Assembly: GCF_900129375.1 (NCBI RefSeq)
Contig: NZ_FQVN01000015.1
Span: 58,488 to 122,487, forward strand
DNA length: 64,000 nucleotides
DNA from: Streptoalloteichus hindustanus
Lineage (GTDB): Bacteria > Actinomycetota > Actinomycetes > Mycobacteriales > Pseudonocardiaceae
Direction of reading: 5' to 3'
How positions within the stretch are numbered: position 1 is the stretch's first letter; each line of letters opens with the position of its first letter. The position numbers and the translations under genes were made by a program. Positions 35,090 to 43,385 of this stretch are shown here, in pieces. The notes below the pieces were generated by a model that saw nothing but the letters and a program-made list of their open reading frames with translations, ran no database searches and had not been told where the DNA came from.

Positions 35090-35872
35090 GTGCGGACACC
35101 CCGACGACACGACCACGACGCGGGCGGGCCGTCCGAGCTGCTGGCCGCCAAGGCGGAGCTGCGGGAGCGGGTGTGGGCCGAGCTCACCGAGGCCCGGGTG
35201 GCCCGGTTCCCCGGCGCTCGGGGCCGCATCCCCAACTTCACCGGCGCGGAGGCGGCGGCCGAGCGGCTGCGGGCCACCGAGGCGTGGCGCCGGGCGCGCA
35301 CGATCAAGGCCAACCCGGACTCGGCGCAGTGGCCGGTGCGGCAGCGCGCGCTGGAGGACGGCAAGACCGTCTACATGGCCGTGCCCCGGCTCGCGGAGGA
35401 GTCGCCGTTCTTCCTGCTCGACCCCGCGAACCTGGCCGACACGCCCCGCAGGGCGTCCTCGATCAAGGGCGCGACCGCCTCGGCCGTGCGGGTCGAGGTG
35501 GCCGAGCTGGAGCCGGTGGACCTGGTGGTGACCGGCTGCGTGGCGGTGGGGCCCGACGGCGCGCGGCTGGGCAAGGGCGGCGGGTTCAGCGACCTGGAGT
35601 TCGCGGTGGCCGCCGAGGCCGGGCTCGTCGGGCCGGACACGCTCGTCGTGACGACCGTGCACGAGATCCAGGTGCGGGAGCCGGGCGCGATCCCCACGGT
35701 CGACCACGACGTGCGGCTCGACCTGGTCATCACCCCGGACCGGATCGTGGACTGCCGGGACGGCCGGGACCGCCCGGCCGCCGGGGTCCGCTGGGACGAG
35801 CTGACCGAGGAGAAGATCGCGGCGATCCCGCTGCTGGCCAGGATGCGCGCCGCCCGGGGCCGACCGGACTGA
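35090..35872 (+). CDS. 5-formyltetrahydrofolate cyclo-ligase-like protein (MTHFS domain)
   Basis: A 260-residue MTHFS-fold protein. The family's Gly-rich motif appears as ARLGKGGGFSDLEFAVA, preceded by VTGCVAVGPDG. It is longer than housekeeping 5-formyl-THF cyclo-ligases (about 190) and matches the MTHFSD-like branch, which conserves the Gly loop but may have another substrate. GTG 35090 is the chosen start. It is divergent from murT-gatD, with no operon partner. Confidence 0.8.
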   Translation: MRTPRRHDHDAGGPSELLAAKAELRERVWAELTEARVARFPGARGRIPNFTGAEAAAERLRATEAWRRARTIKANPDSAQWPVRQRALEDGKTVYMAVPRLAEESPFFLLDPANLADTPRRASSIKGATASAVRVEVAELEPVDLVVTGCVAVGPDGARLGKGGGFSDLEFAVAAEAGLVGPDTLVVTTVHEIQVREPGAIPTVDHDVRLDLVITPDRIVDCRDGRDRPAAGVRWDELTEEKIAAIPLLARMRAARGRPD

Positions 35873-35925
35873 CGGCGACGGCGGGGCCGACAGCACCGGC
35901 GGGACCGGCGGCAGCGCTGGACCGG

Positions 35926-36054
35926 GCAGTGCTCAACTGACAGCGGTGCTCAGCTAACGGCAGTGCTCAACAGCGCTCAACGAACAACAGCGCTCAACTA
36001 ACGGCAGCGCTCAACTAACGGCAGCGCTCAACTGACGGCAGTGCTCAACTGACG
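35926..36054. repeat. 17-bp tandem repeats (GCAGYGCTCAACTRACG)
   Basis: Units of 17 bases recur with few changes: GCAGTGCTCAACTGACA at 35926, a variant at 35943, then, after a partly deleted middle (35960-36003), three clean copies at 36004, 36021 and 36038. They lie just downstream of the MTHFS-like gene. The tract looks like a minisatellite that could vary in copy number. Confidence 0.8.
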
Positions 36055-36069
36055 GCGGGCCGGACTGAC

Positions 36070-36138
36070 GGGCGCCATGCGCGGGGTTGGGGACGTGCGG
36101 CGACCGACGAAGTCGGTCACTCCCCGCGCATGACGCCC
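36070..36138. repeat. 69-base element with 17-bp inverted ends and inner hairpin
   Basis: GGGCGCCATGCGCGGGG (36070-36086) pairs with the reverse complement at 36122-36138 with one mismatch; inside, GACCGAC (36102-36108) and GTCGGTC (36112-36118) form a second hairpin with a GAA loop. No T-tract follows, so it is not a classical terminator. It could be a structured RNA or a small inverted-repeat element. Confidence 0.6.
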
Positions 36139-36589
36139 GCCAGGAGGGATCGGGGCGGTCCACCCCACCAGGCTGCCCCTCCTTACCGAGGACGGACCGA
36201 CCCGACCCGATCGTGGGACCGGAGCCGGGCCACCCCCAGGCTGGCCCGCTCCGGTCGTGTGCGCGTGATCAGAGCTCGCGGATGGTCGACGCGTTGTCCG
36301 GGGTCGGCGAGCCCGCGCGACTCACCTGGCACCCGCGGACGCGGCGCCGGAGGACGACCGAACCCCGGGAGGCGACGCCACACCCGCACACCGCCGTCCC
36401 GGTCACCCGCGCGGCGAGCGGCGCGCCCAACGCGGCGGCCATCGCCTCGCCGGCGACTCCCAGGACACGGCGTGCGGACATCGGGTCCTCCCAGCAGGAG
36501 CGGTCTCTACGCGCCTCCGATCCTCCACTCGGCCGTTCTGGTGGAGCATCGTGGAAACCCCGTATTCCGGGCGGCCGGCCACGTAGCTT

Positions 36590-39376
36590 GTGCGCGTGCC
36601 GGGATTGGTGGGCAGGGCGGATCAGCTCGACGCCTGGAGCGCGACCGTGCGGTCGTTCCCGTCGCGGTCGACGTTCGTCGAGGTGGTGGGCGAGCCGGGG
36701 ATCGGCAAGACCCGGCTGCTCGCCGAGTTCGGCGCGACGGCGGCGGCGCGCGGGCACCGCGTGGTGCGCGGAGGCGGCTCGGAGTTCGAGCAGGAGGTGC
36801 CGTTCGGCTGCTTCCTCGGGGTCTTCGAGGAGCTGTTGACCGCCGGCGGCGACGACCCGCTGGTGGCCGCCGTCGTGGCCGGCCAGCCGGTGAGCTCGGT
36901 GGCCGCCGAGCGGCACCGCATCTACCGGGCGGTCCGGCGGCTGCTCGCCGCGGCCGGCGGGGGCGTGCTCGTCCTCGACGACCTGCACTGGGCCGACCGC
37001 GCCTCGCTGGAGCTGCTCAGCCACCTGCTGCGCCACCCGCCGGCGTGCCCCCTGCTCGTGGTCGGCGCGTACCGGCCCCGGCAGTGCCCGCCCCGGCTCG
37101 CGGCGGCGGTGGCCGAGACCGCGCCCGGCCTGGAGCGGGTGCGCATGGAGGTGGGGCCGCTGTCCGAGGCCGAGGTCGCCGAGCTGCTGGGCCGGCGGGA
37201 GGGCGCCGCCCTGCCGCGCCGGCTGTTCCTGGCCAGCGGCGGCAACCCGTTCTACCTGGAGGTCCTGCGCCACCTGCCGACCACGTGGTCGAGCGGCCCG
37301 CTCCCGTCCTGGGACGGGGAGCTGCCGGCCCCGGTGCTCGCCGCGTTGCGCCGGGAGCTGGTCGACCTGCCGGCCGAGGCGCTGGCGGTGGCCAGAGCCG
37401 CCGCCGTGGTCGGCGACCCCGTCGACCCCGGCCTGCTGCCGGCGGTGGCCGACCTGACCGAGGACGCGGCGCTGACCGGGCTGACCACGGTGGTCGAGCG
37501 GGACCTCGTGCGGCCGGACGAGGGCCGCCGGTCGTTCCGGTTCCGGCACCCGCTGGTCCGCGGGCTGGTCTACCGCGACAGCAGCGCGGGCTGGCGGCTC
37601 GCCGCGCACCACCGCGCGCGGCGGGCGCTGGCCGCCAGGGGCGGCGGCCCGCTGACGCTGGCGCCGCACGTGCTGCGCTCGGCCGCCGTCGGCGACCTCG
37701 ACGCCGTCGTGCTCCTGCGGCGGGCCGCGACGGACGTGCTGGACACCTCGCCGGCCACGGCGGTCGAGTGGCTGCGCGGCGCGCTGGCCCTGCTGCCGCT
37801 GGACAGCGTCCCCGGGTGGCGGCTGGAGATCCTGCTGATGAAGACCAGGGCGCTGGCGATGACCGGCGACCTGGACAAGAGCCGGGCGATCCTGCACGAC
37901 ATCCTGGCCTCGGCGCCCCGCCGTCCGCTCGGGCTGCGCGCGGCGCTGGTGGCGCAGTGCGCGCTGGTCGAACGGATTCTCGGCCACTACACGACGGCGT
38001 CCGGGATGCTGGCCACCGAGCTGGCCGAGCCCGCGCTGGAGCGCGAACCCGACCTGTCCCACCCGCTGCGCGTGGAACTGGCCACCGTCGCGGCGCTGCG
38101 CGGCCGGTTCGAGCAGAGCCAGGAGGTGGTCGCCCCGCTGCTCGACCACGCCGACCGGGCCGTGGCGACCGCCGCCCACGCCGTGCTCGCCATCGGCGGC
38201 GCGCACACCGGGGCGATGACGCAGGCCCGGGAGTCGGTCGAGCGGGCCGCGGCCGGGGTGGACGCCATGAGCGACCGCGAGCTGTCCCGCGTGCTGGACG
38301 CGGTCGGCCAGCTCGGCTGGGCCGAGACCCTGCTGGAGCAGCACGTCACGGCGCGCCGACACCTGGAGCGGGGCCTGGACCTGAGCCGCCGGTTCGGCCA
38401 GAACCAGGTCGTCACGTACTTCCTCCTCGGCCAGTGCTACGCGGCCGTCGCGCTCGGCGAGCTGACCACCGCCGTCGAGCTGGCCGAGGACGCGGCCGAG
38501 AGCGCCCGGCTGATCGCCAGCCGGCCGATGACCGCGATGGCGTACGCGCTGCGCGCCGGCGCCGAGCTGTGGCTGGCCGGCCCGGAGAGCGCGGCGCCCT
38601 GGGCGGAGCGGGCGGTCGCCGCGACCGACCGGCACACCTGGTGGTGGGACGCCGCCGGCGGCGCGCTGACCAGGGTGCGGCTGGCCCAGGGCCGGTTCGC
38701 CGAGGCGCGCGACCTGCTGGCCGACGTGCTCACCGGGGCGGCGAGCTGCATGCGCCCGTCGTGGCTGGCGCTGTGGGGCGACATCGCCATGGCCGGGGGC
38801 GACCCGGCCGAGGCCCGCCGCTCGGTGTCCGAGGCCGTGGCCGAGGCGACCGACCTGGGCCTGGCGGGGCAGCGGGGCAACGCGCTGATCAGCCTGGCCC
38901 GGATCGACCTGGTCGAGGGCCGCCCGGACCGGGCGGGGGAGGCGGCGCGCGAGGCCGCCCACGCGCTGCACGGGGTCGGCCAGCCGCTCACCCGCGCCCG
39001 CGCGCTCGTCATCGCGGCCGAGGCGGCGCTGGCCGTCGACGACGTCGCCGGCGCGGCGGAGCACGTGCGACAGGCCAAGGCGATCGCCAGGGAGCGCGGC
39101 GCGACCGGGCTGCGCCCGCCCGTGCTCGACCTGGAACGCCGGCTCGGCGCGCGGCTGCCCCGGCCGCCCGAGACGGCGGCGGTGGCCACGCTGACCGAGC
39201 GCGAGCGGCAGATCGCCCGGCTGCTCGCGGTGGGGCTGAGCAACAAGGAGATCGCCGACCGGCTGGTGATCGCCCCGCGCACGGTGGAGACCCACGTGAC
39301 GCGGGTGCTGCGCAAGCTCGCGATCCGGTCCCGGGCGGGGGTCGCCCAGCTCCTGCCCGACCTCGACCACCGCTGA
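36590..39376 (+). CDS. large ATP-binding LuxR-family regulator (LAL type)
   Basis: A 928-residue regulator. The N-terminal AAA/STAND ATPase has Walker A GEPGIGKT (residues 34-41) and Walker B VLVLDDLHWAD about 90 residues later. A long helical, TPR-like middle follows, then a C-terminal LuxR helix-turn-helix (LTERERQIARLLAVGLSNKE ... RTVETHVTRVL). LAL proteins are ATP-dependent activators, often of secondary-metabolite genes. The GTG start at 36590 is followed six bases later by another in-frame GTG. No target is obvious nearby. Confidence 0.92.
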   Translation: MRVPGLVGRADQLDAWSATVRSFPSRSTFVEVVGEPGIGKTRLLAEFGATAAARGHRVVRGGGSEFEQEVPFGCFLGVFEELLTAGGDDPLVAAVVAGQPVSSVAAERHRIYRAVRRLLAAAGGGVLVLDDLHWADRASLELLSHLLRHPPACPLLVVGAYRPRQCPPRLAAAVAETAPGLERVRMEVGPLSEAEVAELLGRREGAALPRRLFLASGGNPFYLEVLRHLPTTWSSGPLPSWDGELPAPVLAALRRELVDLPAEALAVARAAAVVGDPVDPGLLPAVADLTEDAALTGLTTVVERDLVRPDEGRRSFRFRHPLVRGLVYRDSSAGWRLAAHHRARRALAARGGGPLTLAPHVLRSAAVGDLDAVVLLRRAATDVLDTSPATAVEWLRGALALLPLDSVPGWRLEILLMKTRALAMTGDLDKSRAILHDILASAPRRPLGLRAALVAQCALVERILGHYTTASGMLATELAEPALEREPDLSHPLRVELATVAALRGRFEQSQEVVAPLLDHADRAVATAAHAVLAIGGAHTGAMTQARESVERAAAGVDAMSDRELSRVLDAVGQLGWAETLLEQHVTARRHLERGLDLSRRFGQNQVVTYFLLGQCYAAVALGELTTAVELAEDAAESARLIASRPMTAMAYALRAGAELWLAGPESAAPWAERAVAATDRHTWWWDAAGGALTRVRLAQGRFAEARDLLADVLTGAASCMRPSWLALWGDIAMAGGDPAEARRSVSEAVAEATDLGLAGQRGNALISLARIDLVEGRPDRAGEAAREAAHALHGVGQPLTRARALVIAAEAALAVDDVAGAAEHVRQAKAIARERGATGLRPPVLDLERRLGARLPRPPETAAVATLTERERQIARLLAVGLSNKEIADRLVIAPRTVETHVTRVLRKLAIRSRAGVAQLLPDLDHR

Positions 39377-39576
39377 CGATCCACCAACAAACGCCAACAA
39401 CCACCAACAAACACTGACAACCAACGCTGTCAGCGCTGTCAGCGAGTGAGACGGGCGGTCGCCACGGCGCGCGCCACGGCCCGGCGGCGCGCCGGGGATC
39501 TCACCCGCCGGCCCGCCGCCCCTCCGCCCCGCCGCCGAGGCGACGTCGGCGGCGGAGGGTGTCCGGACGGGGCCGG

Positions 39577-39861
39577 TCAGGTGGTGGCCAGACCGAGGCC
39601 GAACGCGTCGGCGACGGCCTCCCGGCACCACCGCATCCTGGCCACTGTGATCTCCGGGTACTCGCCGTAGGCCTGGGCGAGCTCACAGGCGCAGGTGCGT
39701 GGATCACCGCTGTGCGCGACCAGGCTGGCGCGCACGGCGTCGCGGACCTGGTCGGCGGAGGGCTGACTCTCGGGGCGGAGTGGACTGCAGAACAGGGCCT
39801 CGGCGAGGTCGGCGAGACTCTCGCCGCGGCCACCCGGCTGCGCGTCGTTGCGCGTCGTCAT
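39577..39861 (-). CDS. small protein of unknown function (94 aa)
   Basis: A 94-residue soluble protein, MTTRNDAQPGGRGESL at the start. The ATG at 39859-39861 has GAGGAGAG upstream, which decides it over a longer frame. Three Cys (LFCSP, TCACE) are spread through the protein; no domain is recognised. It stands alone, convergent with the LAL regulator. Real by ribosome site and codon use; function unknown. Confidence 0.55.
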   Translation of the reverse strand: MTTRNDAQPGGRGESLADLAEALFCSPLRPESQPSADQVRDAVRASLVAHSGDPRTCACELAQAYGEYPEITVARMRWCREAVADAFGLGLATT

Positions 39862-40879
39862 CACGGTGCTCTCCTCACACCTCGCGGGGGTTCGGTGTGT
39901 CGGCGAAGGGGCGGAGCAACACCCGTCGGCTGACGGATCACAGCAAGTATCCACCGATCACCCCGCCGCTGTTCGCGGCTTGCCCAAACTGCCGGTCAAC
40001 ATCGGCCGACCCGTGCTCGACCCGCTCGGCAGGACGACACGCGGCGACACCAGGGGTGACCAGGGCACGGCTCAGTACACCTCCACCGGGCGCGCACCAC
40101 TCGTCCCAGCGATCGGCCGCGCGCCCGGTGGAGCACGAGGTCGGCGTGTCGTCGCCCCGGCGGCCGCGCCCCGGGGCGGCCGGGCGGCCCGGCGGCCCCG
40201 GGGCCGGGCTGGCCCGTCCGGACCACGCGCGCCGGGCGCCCCCGAATAGCTACTGACCGGTCGGTCCGCGGACACGGGGACGGCAAAAGTCCGTTAAAGC
40301 GGACGGACGACGAACGAAACAAATGATGACGACAGCCGCCGGACGGGTTCATACTTCACGCCCGGCCCGACCGCCGACGCAGGCCCGGCGTCCAGTCAAG
40401 CATCCGGTGCGCAATCATTTTCACCAGCCGGGCGCATACCGCCGGAAGAAGGCCGGGAGCAGTCACCGCTGCGCCGAACGGAGCACCAGGCCGGAGAACC
40501 CCGGGGCGTTACCGAAAAGGCTGAGCCGTTCGGAGCAACGCCGCTGGTCCGCCCGCGCTCGCTGTTTATACCGGACGCACGTCCTGGACGCAATGTTTTC
40601 CGCCCCACACTACCCGGGGCGCACCATCATTCCACGAAATGGAAACCGTCGGAAAGATACTCCCACCCTCCGAAGGAATTAGGCCGTTTCGGTGATCCTG
40701 GTTGCTGGGGGCAACCCAAGACGTTTCAATCCGGCGATGTGGGGAAATTGCCGTCGGCTGTCATCGTGGCGGAAAGCTACGGAGACGCACTGGGGAGACC
40801 GACTCGGCGCGACGTGAGCGCGCGCCGTCCGGTCACGCCGAACGTCCCCGTCACGCCAAACATCACTGGGGAGCCCAAG
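39862..40879. other. about 1 kb without a supported gene
   Basis: The stretch from about 40270 to 40870 is less GC-rich than the window average and has open frames lacking ribosome sites. It contains the TetR-like palindrome at 40252-40265 and a small GGTTGC/GCAACC hairpin near 40700-40716. It may be a long regulatory region or decayed sequence. Confidence 0.4.
40252..40265. promoter_or_regulatory. near-perfect palindrome, TetR-operator-like
   Basis: ACTGACCGGTCGGT is a 14-base palindrome with one mismatch, of the GACCGGTC type often bound by TetR-family regulators. No TetR gene is adjacent. Confidence 0.3.
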
Positions 40880-41398
40880 ATGCTGGGAACGTTGGACAGG
40901 GAAGAGGTGCAGTTGGTGCGTTGGCCAGCGGAGGCCGCGCTCCGCGACCACTGCCGGGCGTTGGGCGTGCCCCGGCTGCTCGTGGTCGAACGCGGCGCGT
41001 CGGCGCCGATCTCCGCGGACTTCCGCGAGGACTGGGTGCGGGCGCCCATCTGCAAGAACGACCTCAAGGCCAGGGTGGCCGCGTTGCGCGCCAGGGTCAG
41101 CGCGCACCGCGTGCCCCAACTCGATCCCAGCGGGGTGATCCGGTTCGGCACCCGCTCCGTCACCATCTCACCGACCCAGGCCGAGCTGCTCGAACTGCTC
41201 GTCGAGCGGTTCGGCCAGCTCGTTCCGCGCAAGGCGCTGGGCGCGCGGATCGCCGGCCGGCCGGGCGGCGCCACCCGCAACGCCCTCGACCTGCACATCA
41301 TGCGGCTGCGTCGCCGGATCCAGCCCCTGGGCCTGGCCATCCGCACCGCGTGGGGCCGGGGTTACCTGCTGGAGGCGGCGGAGCTGGACAGCCGCTGA
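40880..41398 (+). CDS. winged-helix (OmpR/PhoB-type) regulator
   Basis: A 172-residue protein with a C-terminal OmpR/PhoB-type winged helix (about residues 80-165; GTRSVTISPTQAELLELLVE ... DLHIMRLRRRI ... TAWGRGYLL). The N-terminal about 75 residues are not a standard receiver and lack a phospho-acceptor Asp motif; they read like a degenerate receiver (LLVVERGASAP). ATG 40880 has GGGGAG seven bases upstream and is preferred over the longer frame from 40739. No kinase is nearby. Confidence 0.8.
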   Translation: MLGTLDREEVQLVRWPAEAALRDHCRALGVPRLLVVERGASAPISADFREDWVRAPICKNDLKARVAALRARVSAHRVPQLDPSGVIRFGTRSVTISPTQAELLELLVERFGQLVPRKALGARIAGRPGGATRNALDLHIMRLRRRIQPLGLAIRTAWGRGYLLEAAELDSR

Positions 41399-41408
41399 GC
41401 GCACACCG

Positions 41409-41439
41409 CCCGGCGGGCTCCCCCGAGGAGCCCGCCGGG
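41409..41439. terminator. bidirectional hairpin terminator
   Basis: CCCGGCGGGCTCC (41409-41421) pairs perfectly with GGAGCCCGCCGGG (41427-41439) around a five-base loop, between the convergent winged-helix and AhpD-like genes. Confidence 0.75.
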
Positions 41440-41449
41440 CCACCGGTCC

Positions 41450-41917
41450 TCACGGGCCGACGACGTCCCCCGGCTGGAAGTCGCCTACCGGCGGCCGCTG
41501 GAACGTCATCAGCCGGTTCCACGTGTTGATCACAGTGATGGCCATGACCACCTTCGCCAGCGTCGAATCGTCGAAGTGGCGGCGCGCCTCCTCGAACACG
41601 TCGTCCGGCACCTGGTCCCGGTGCAGCAGCGTCATGGCCTCGGCCAGCGCCAGCGCCGCACGCTCGGCGTCGGTGAAGAACGGCGCCTCGCGCCAGGCGT
41701 TCAACGCGTACAGGCGCTGCTCGGTCTCGCCGGCGTGCCGGGCGAGCTTGGTGTGCATGTCGAGGCAGTAGGCGCACCCGTTGATCTGGCTCACCCTGAC
41801 CTTGAGCAGCTCGGCCAGGATGGGGTCGAGGCCGCGCTTGGTGGCCGCGCTGAAGGCGAACATCGCCTTGTACGCCTCCGGCCACGCCTCGCCCAGGTTG
41901 AATCGGTAGTCGTTCAC
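41450..41917 (-). CDS. carboxymuconolactone decarboxylase / AhpD-like protein
   Basis: A 155-residue AhpD-fold protein. The redox motif CAYCLDMHT (Cys-x-x-Cys...His) is at about residues 53-61 and matches alkylhydroperoxidase AhpD-type members, which reduce peroxides through a Cys pair. GTG 41917 is the start. It is divergent from the MocR regulator, with operator-like repeats in the 73-base gap, so it is the probable regulated target. Confidence 0.9.
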   Translation of the reverse strand: MNDYRFNLGEAWPEAYKAMFAFSAATKRGLDPILAELLKVRVSQINGCAYCLDMHTKLARHAGETEQRLYALNAWREAPFFTDAERAALALAEAMTLLHRDQVPDDVFEEARRHFDDSTLAKVVMAITVINTWNRLMTFQRPPVGDFQPGDVVGP

Positions 41918-41944
41918 GTCCGCGAGGCTAGGTCGAGCCGATCA

Positions 41945-41992
41945 ACTGGTCCAGAGCACTGGACCAGTCGGCGCCTGGGAGACTGGACCAGT
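41945..41992. promoter_or_regulatory. MocR-type operator: inverted plus direct CTGGACCAGT repeats
   Basis: ACTGGTCCAG (41945-41954) and CTGGACCAGT (41959-41968) form a perfect 10-base inverted repeat with a four-base spacer. A third copy, CTGGACCAGT (41983-41992), is a direct repeat 24 bases downstream and overlaps the MocR start codon. MocR/PdxR regulators characteristically bind such repeat sets between themselves and a divergent target, so autoregulation is likely. Confidence 0.7.
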
Positions 41993-43355
41993 GGCCGAGC
42001 TGCACCTGGACCTCCCGCCGATCCGCCCCCTGCGGGTCGCGATCGAGCAGGCACTGCGGGAGGCCATCCGCACCGGGCGGCTGGCCACCGGAGCGCCGGT
42101 GCCCTCCACCCGCGCCCTGGCCGGCGAGCTCGGGGTGTCCCGGGGCACGGTCGTCGGGGCCTACGACCAGCTCGTCGCCGAGGGGTGGCTGCACACCCGC
42201 CAGGGCGCGCCCACGGTGGTGGCCCGCGGCCAGGTCGCCGAGGCCCCGGTGCCCCCGACGCCGCCGGTCGCCCGCCCCCGGTGGGACCTGCGGCCGGGCT
42301 TCCCGGACGCCACCCTCTTCCCCGCCCGGGCCTGGATCGGCGCGCTGCGCGGCGTGCTGGCCAGCGGCGCCCCGGACGCGCACGAGTACCCCGACCGGTT
42401 CGGCCACCCCGAGCTGCGCCGCGCGTTGGCCGACCACCTCGCCCGCAGCCGCCGGGTCGTCTGCCCGCCGGAGCGCATCGTCGTCCTCCCCGGGTTCGGA
42501 GCGGCCCTCGTCGCCCTGACCACGATGTTCGGCGCGCTCGGCCACCGGTGCGTCGGCATGGAGGACCCCTGCTTCGAGCTCCACCGCCAGCTCGTGGAGC
42601 GCGCCGGCCTGGCCGTGCGCCCGGTGCCCGTGGACAACCGGGGCGTCAACCCCTCTGGGCTGGCCGCCACCCCAGTCCGCGCGCTGGTCGTCACGCCGGC
42701 GCACCAGAACCCGCTCGGCCCGACGCTGGACCCCGCGCGCCGACACCAGCTCGTCGAGTGGGCCCGCCGGGTCGACGGCTACCTCGTCGAGGACGACTAC
42801 GACGGCGAGTACCGGTTCGACCGCCGGCCGGTGGGCGCCCTGCACGCGCTGGACCCCTCCCGGGTCGTCTACGCGGGCACGGCGTCCAAGACGCTGTCCC
42901 CCGGGGTCCGACTGGCCTGGCTGGCGGTCCCCGCCCGGCTGATGGAGCCGCTCGCCGCCGCCGTGCCGGTGGGCGTGGTGCCCAACCTCGACCAGCTCGC
43001 GTTCGCCGAGCTGCTCCGCGACGGTCGGTTCGCCCGGCACGTGCGGCGCACGCACGTCGAGTACCAGCGCCGGCACCGCCGGCTGGTCACCCGGCTGGCC
43101 GGCGTTCCGGACGCCACCCTGACCGGGATCGCCGGCGGGCTGCACGCCGTGCTCCGCCTGGCCGGCGGCCCCGCGCGGGAACGCGAGCTGCTGGCCGCGG
43201 CGGCCCGGCGCTCCCTCGCGCTGCAGGGCCTCGGCCCGTACTGGCACGGGCGCCAGCGGGAGGGCGGACTGGTGATCGGCTACAGCCGACCGCGCGCGGC
43301 GGACGCCGACGCGGCGATCGACCAGTTGGCCGAGTTGCTCCGTTCCCCGCGCTGA
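41991..43355 (+). CDS. MocR/PdxR-type GntR regulator with aminotransferase domain
   Basis: A 454-residue protein: N-terminal GntR winged helix (about residues 10-75, PSTRALAGELGVSRGTVVGA) and a fold-type I aminotransferase domain with the PLP Lys at 300 (GTASKTLSPG). MocR proteins bind PLP and control vitamin B6, GABA, taurine or other amine metabolism. The GTG start overlaps the third operator repeat. Its divergent partner is the AhpD-like gene, an unusual target, so the effector is unclear. Confidence 0.92.
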   Translation: MAELHLDLPPIRPLRVAIEQALREAIRTGRLATGAPVPSTRALAGELGVSRGTVVGAYDQLVAEGWLHTRQGAPTVVARGQVAEAPVPPTPPVARPRWDLRPGFPDATLFPARAWIGALRGVLASGAPDAHEYPDRFGHPELRRALADHLARSRRVVCPPERIVVLPGFGAALVALTTMFGALGHRCVGMEDPCFELHRQLVERAGLAVRPVPVDNRGVNPSGLAATPVRALVVTPAHQNPLGPTLDPARRHQLVEWARRVDGYLVEDDYDGEYRFDRRPVGALHALDPSRVVYAGTASKTLSPGVRLAWLAVPARLMEPLAAAVPVGVVPNLDQLAFAELLRDGRFARHVRRTHVEYQRRHRRLVTRLAGVPDATLTGIAGGLHAVLRLAGGPARERELLAAAARRSLALQGLGPYWHGRQREGGLVIGYSRPRAADADAAIDQLAELLRSPR

Positions 43356-43385
43356 CCACGACCGACCGGGGCGCGCCCGTTCGAC

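Larger units (their letters stand above)
35873..36589. other. 717-base region with tandem repeats and a long stem structure
   Basis: It contains 17-base tandem repeats (35926-36054) and a structured inverted repeat (36070-36138). To their right, 36139-36589 is GC-rich with no clear gene and must hold the promoter of the large LuxR regulator. Confidence 0.5.

Noticed and set aside
40323..40682. 119-residue plus-strand frame
   Set aside because: No ribosome site, odd composition and no recognisable domain, in a low-GC gap.
40739..40879. N-terminal extension of the winged-helix regulator
   Set aside because: ATG 40880 has a good GGGGAG site, while the upstream part is unlike the family and lies in non-coding-type sequence.
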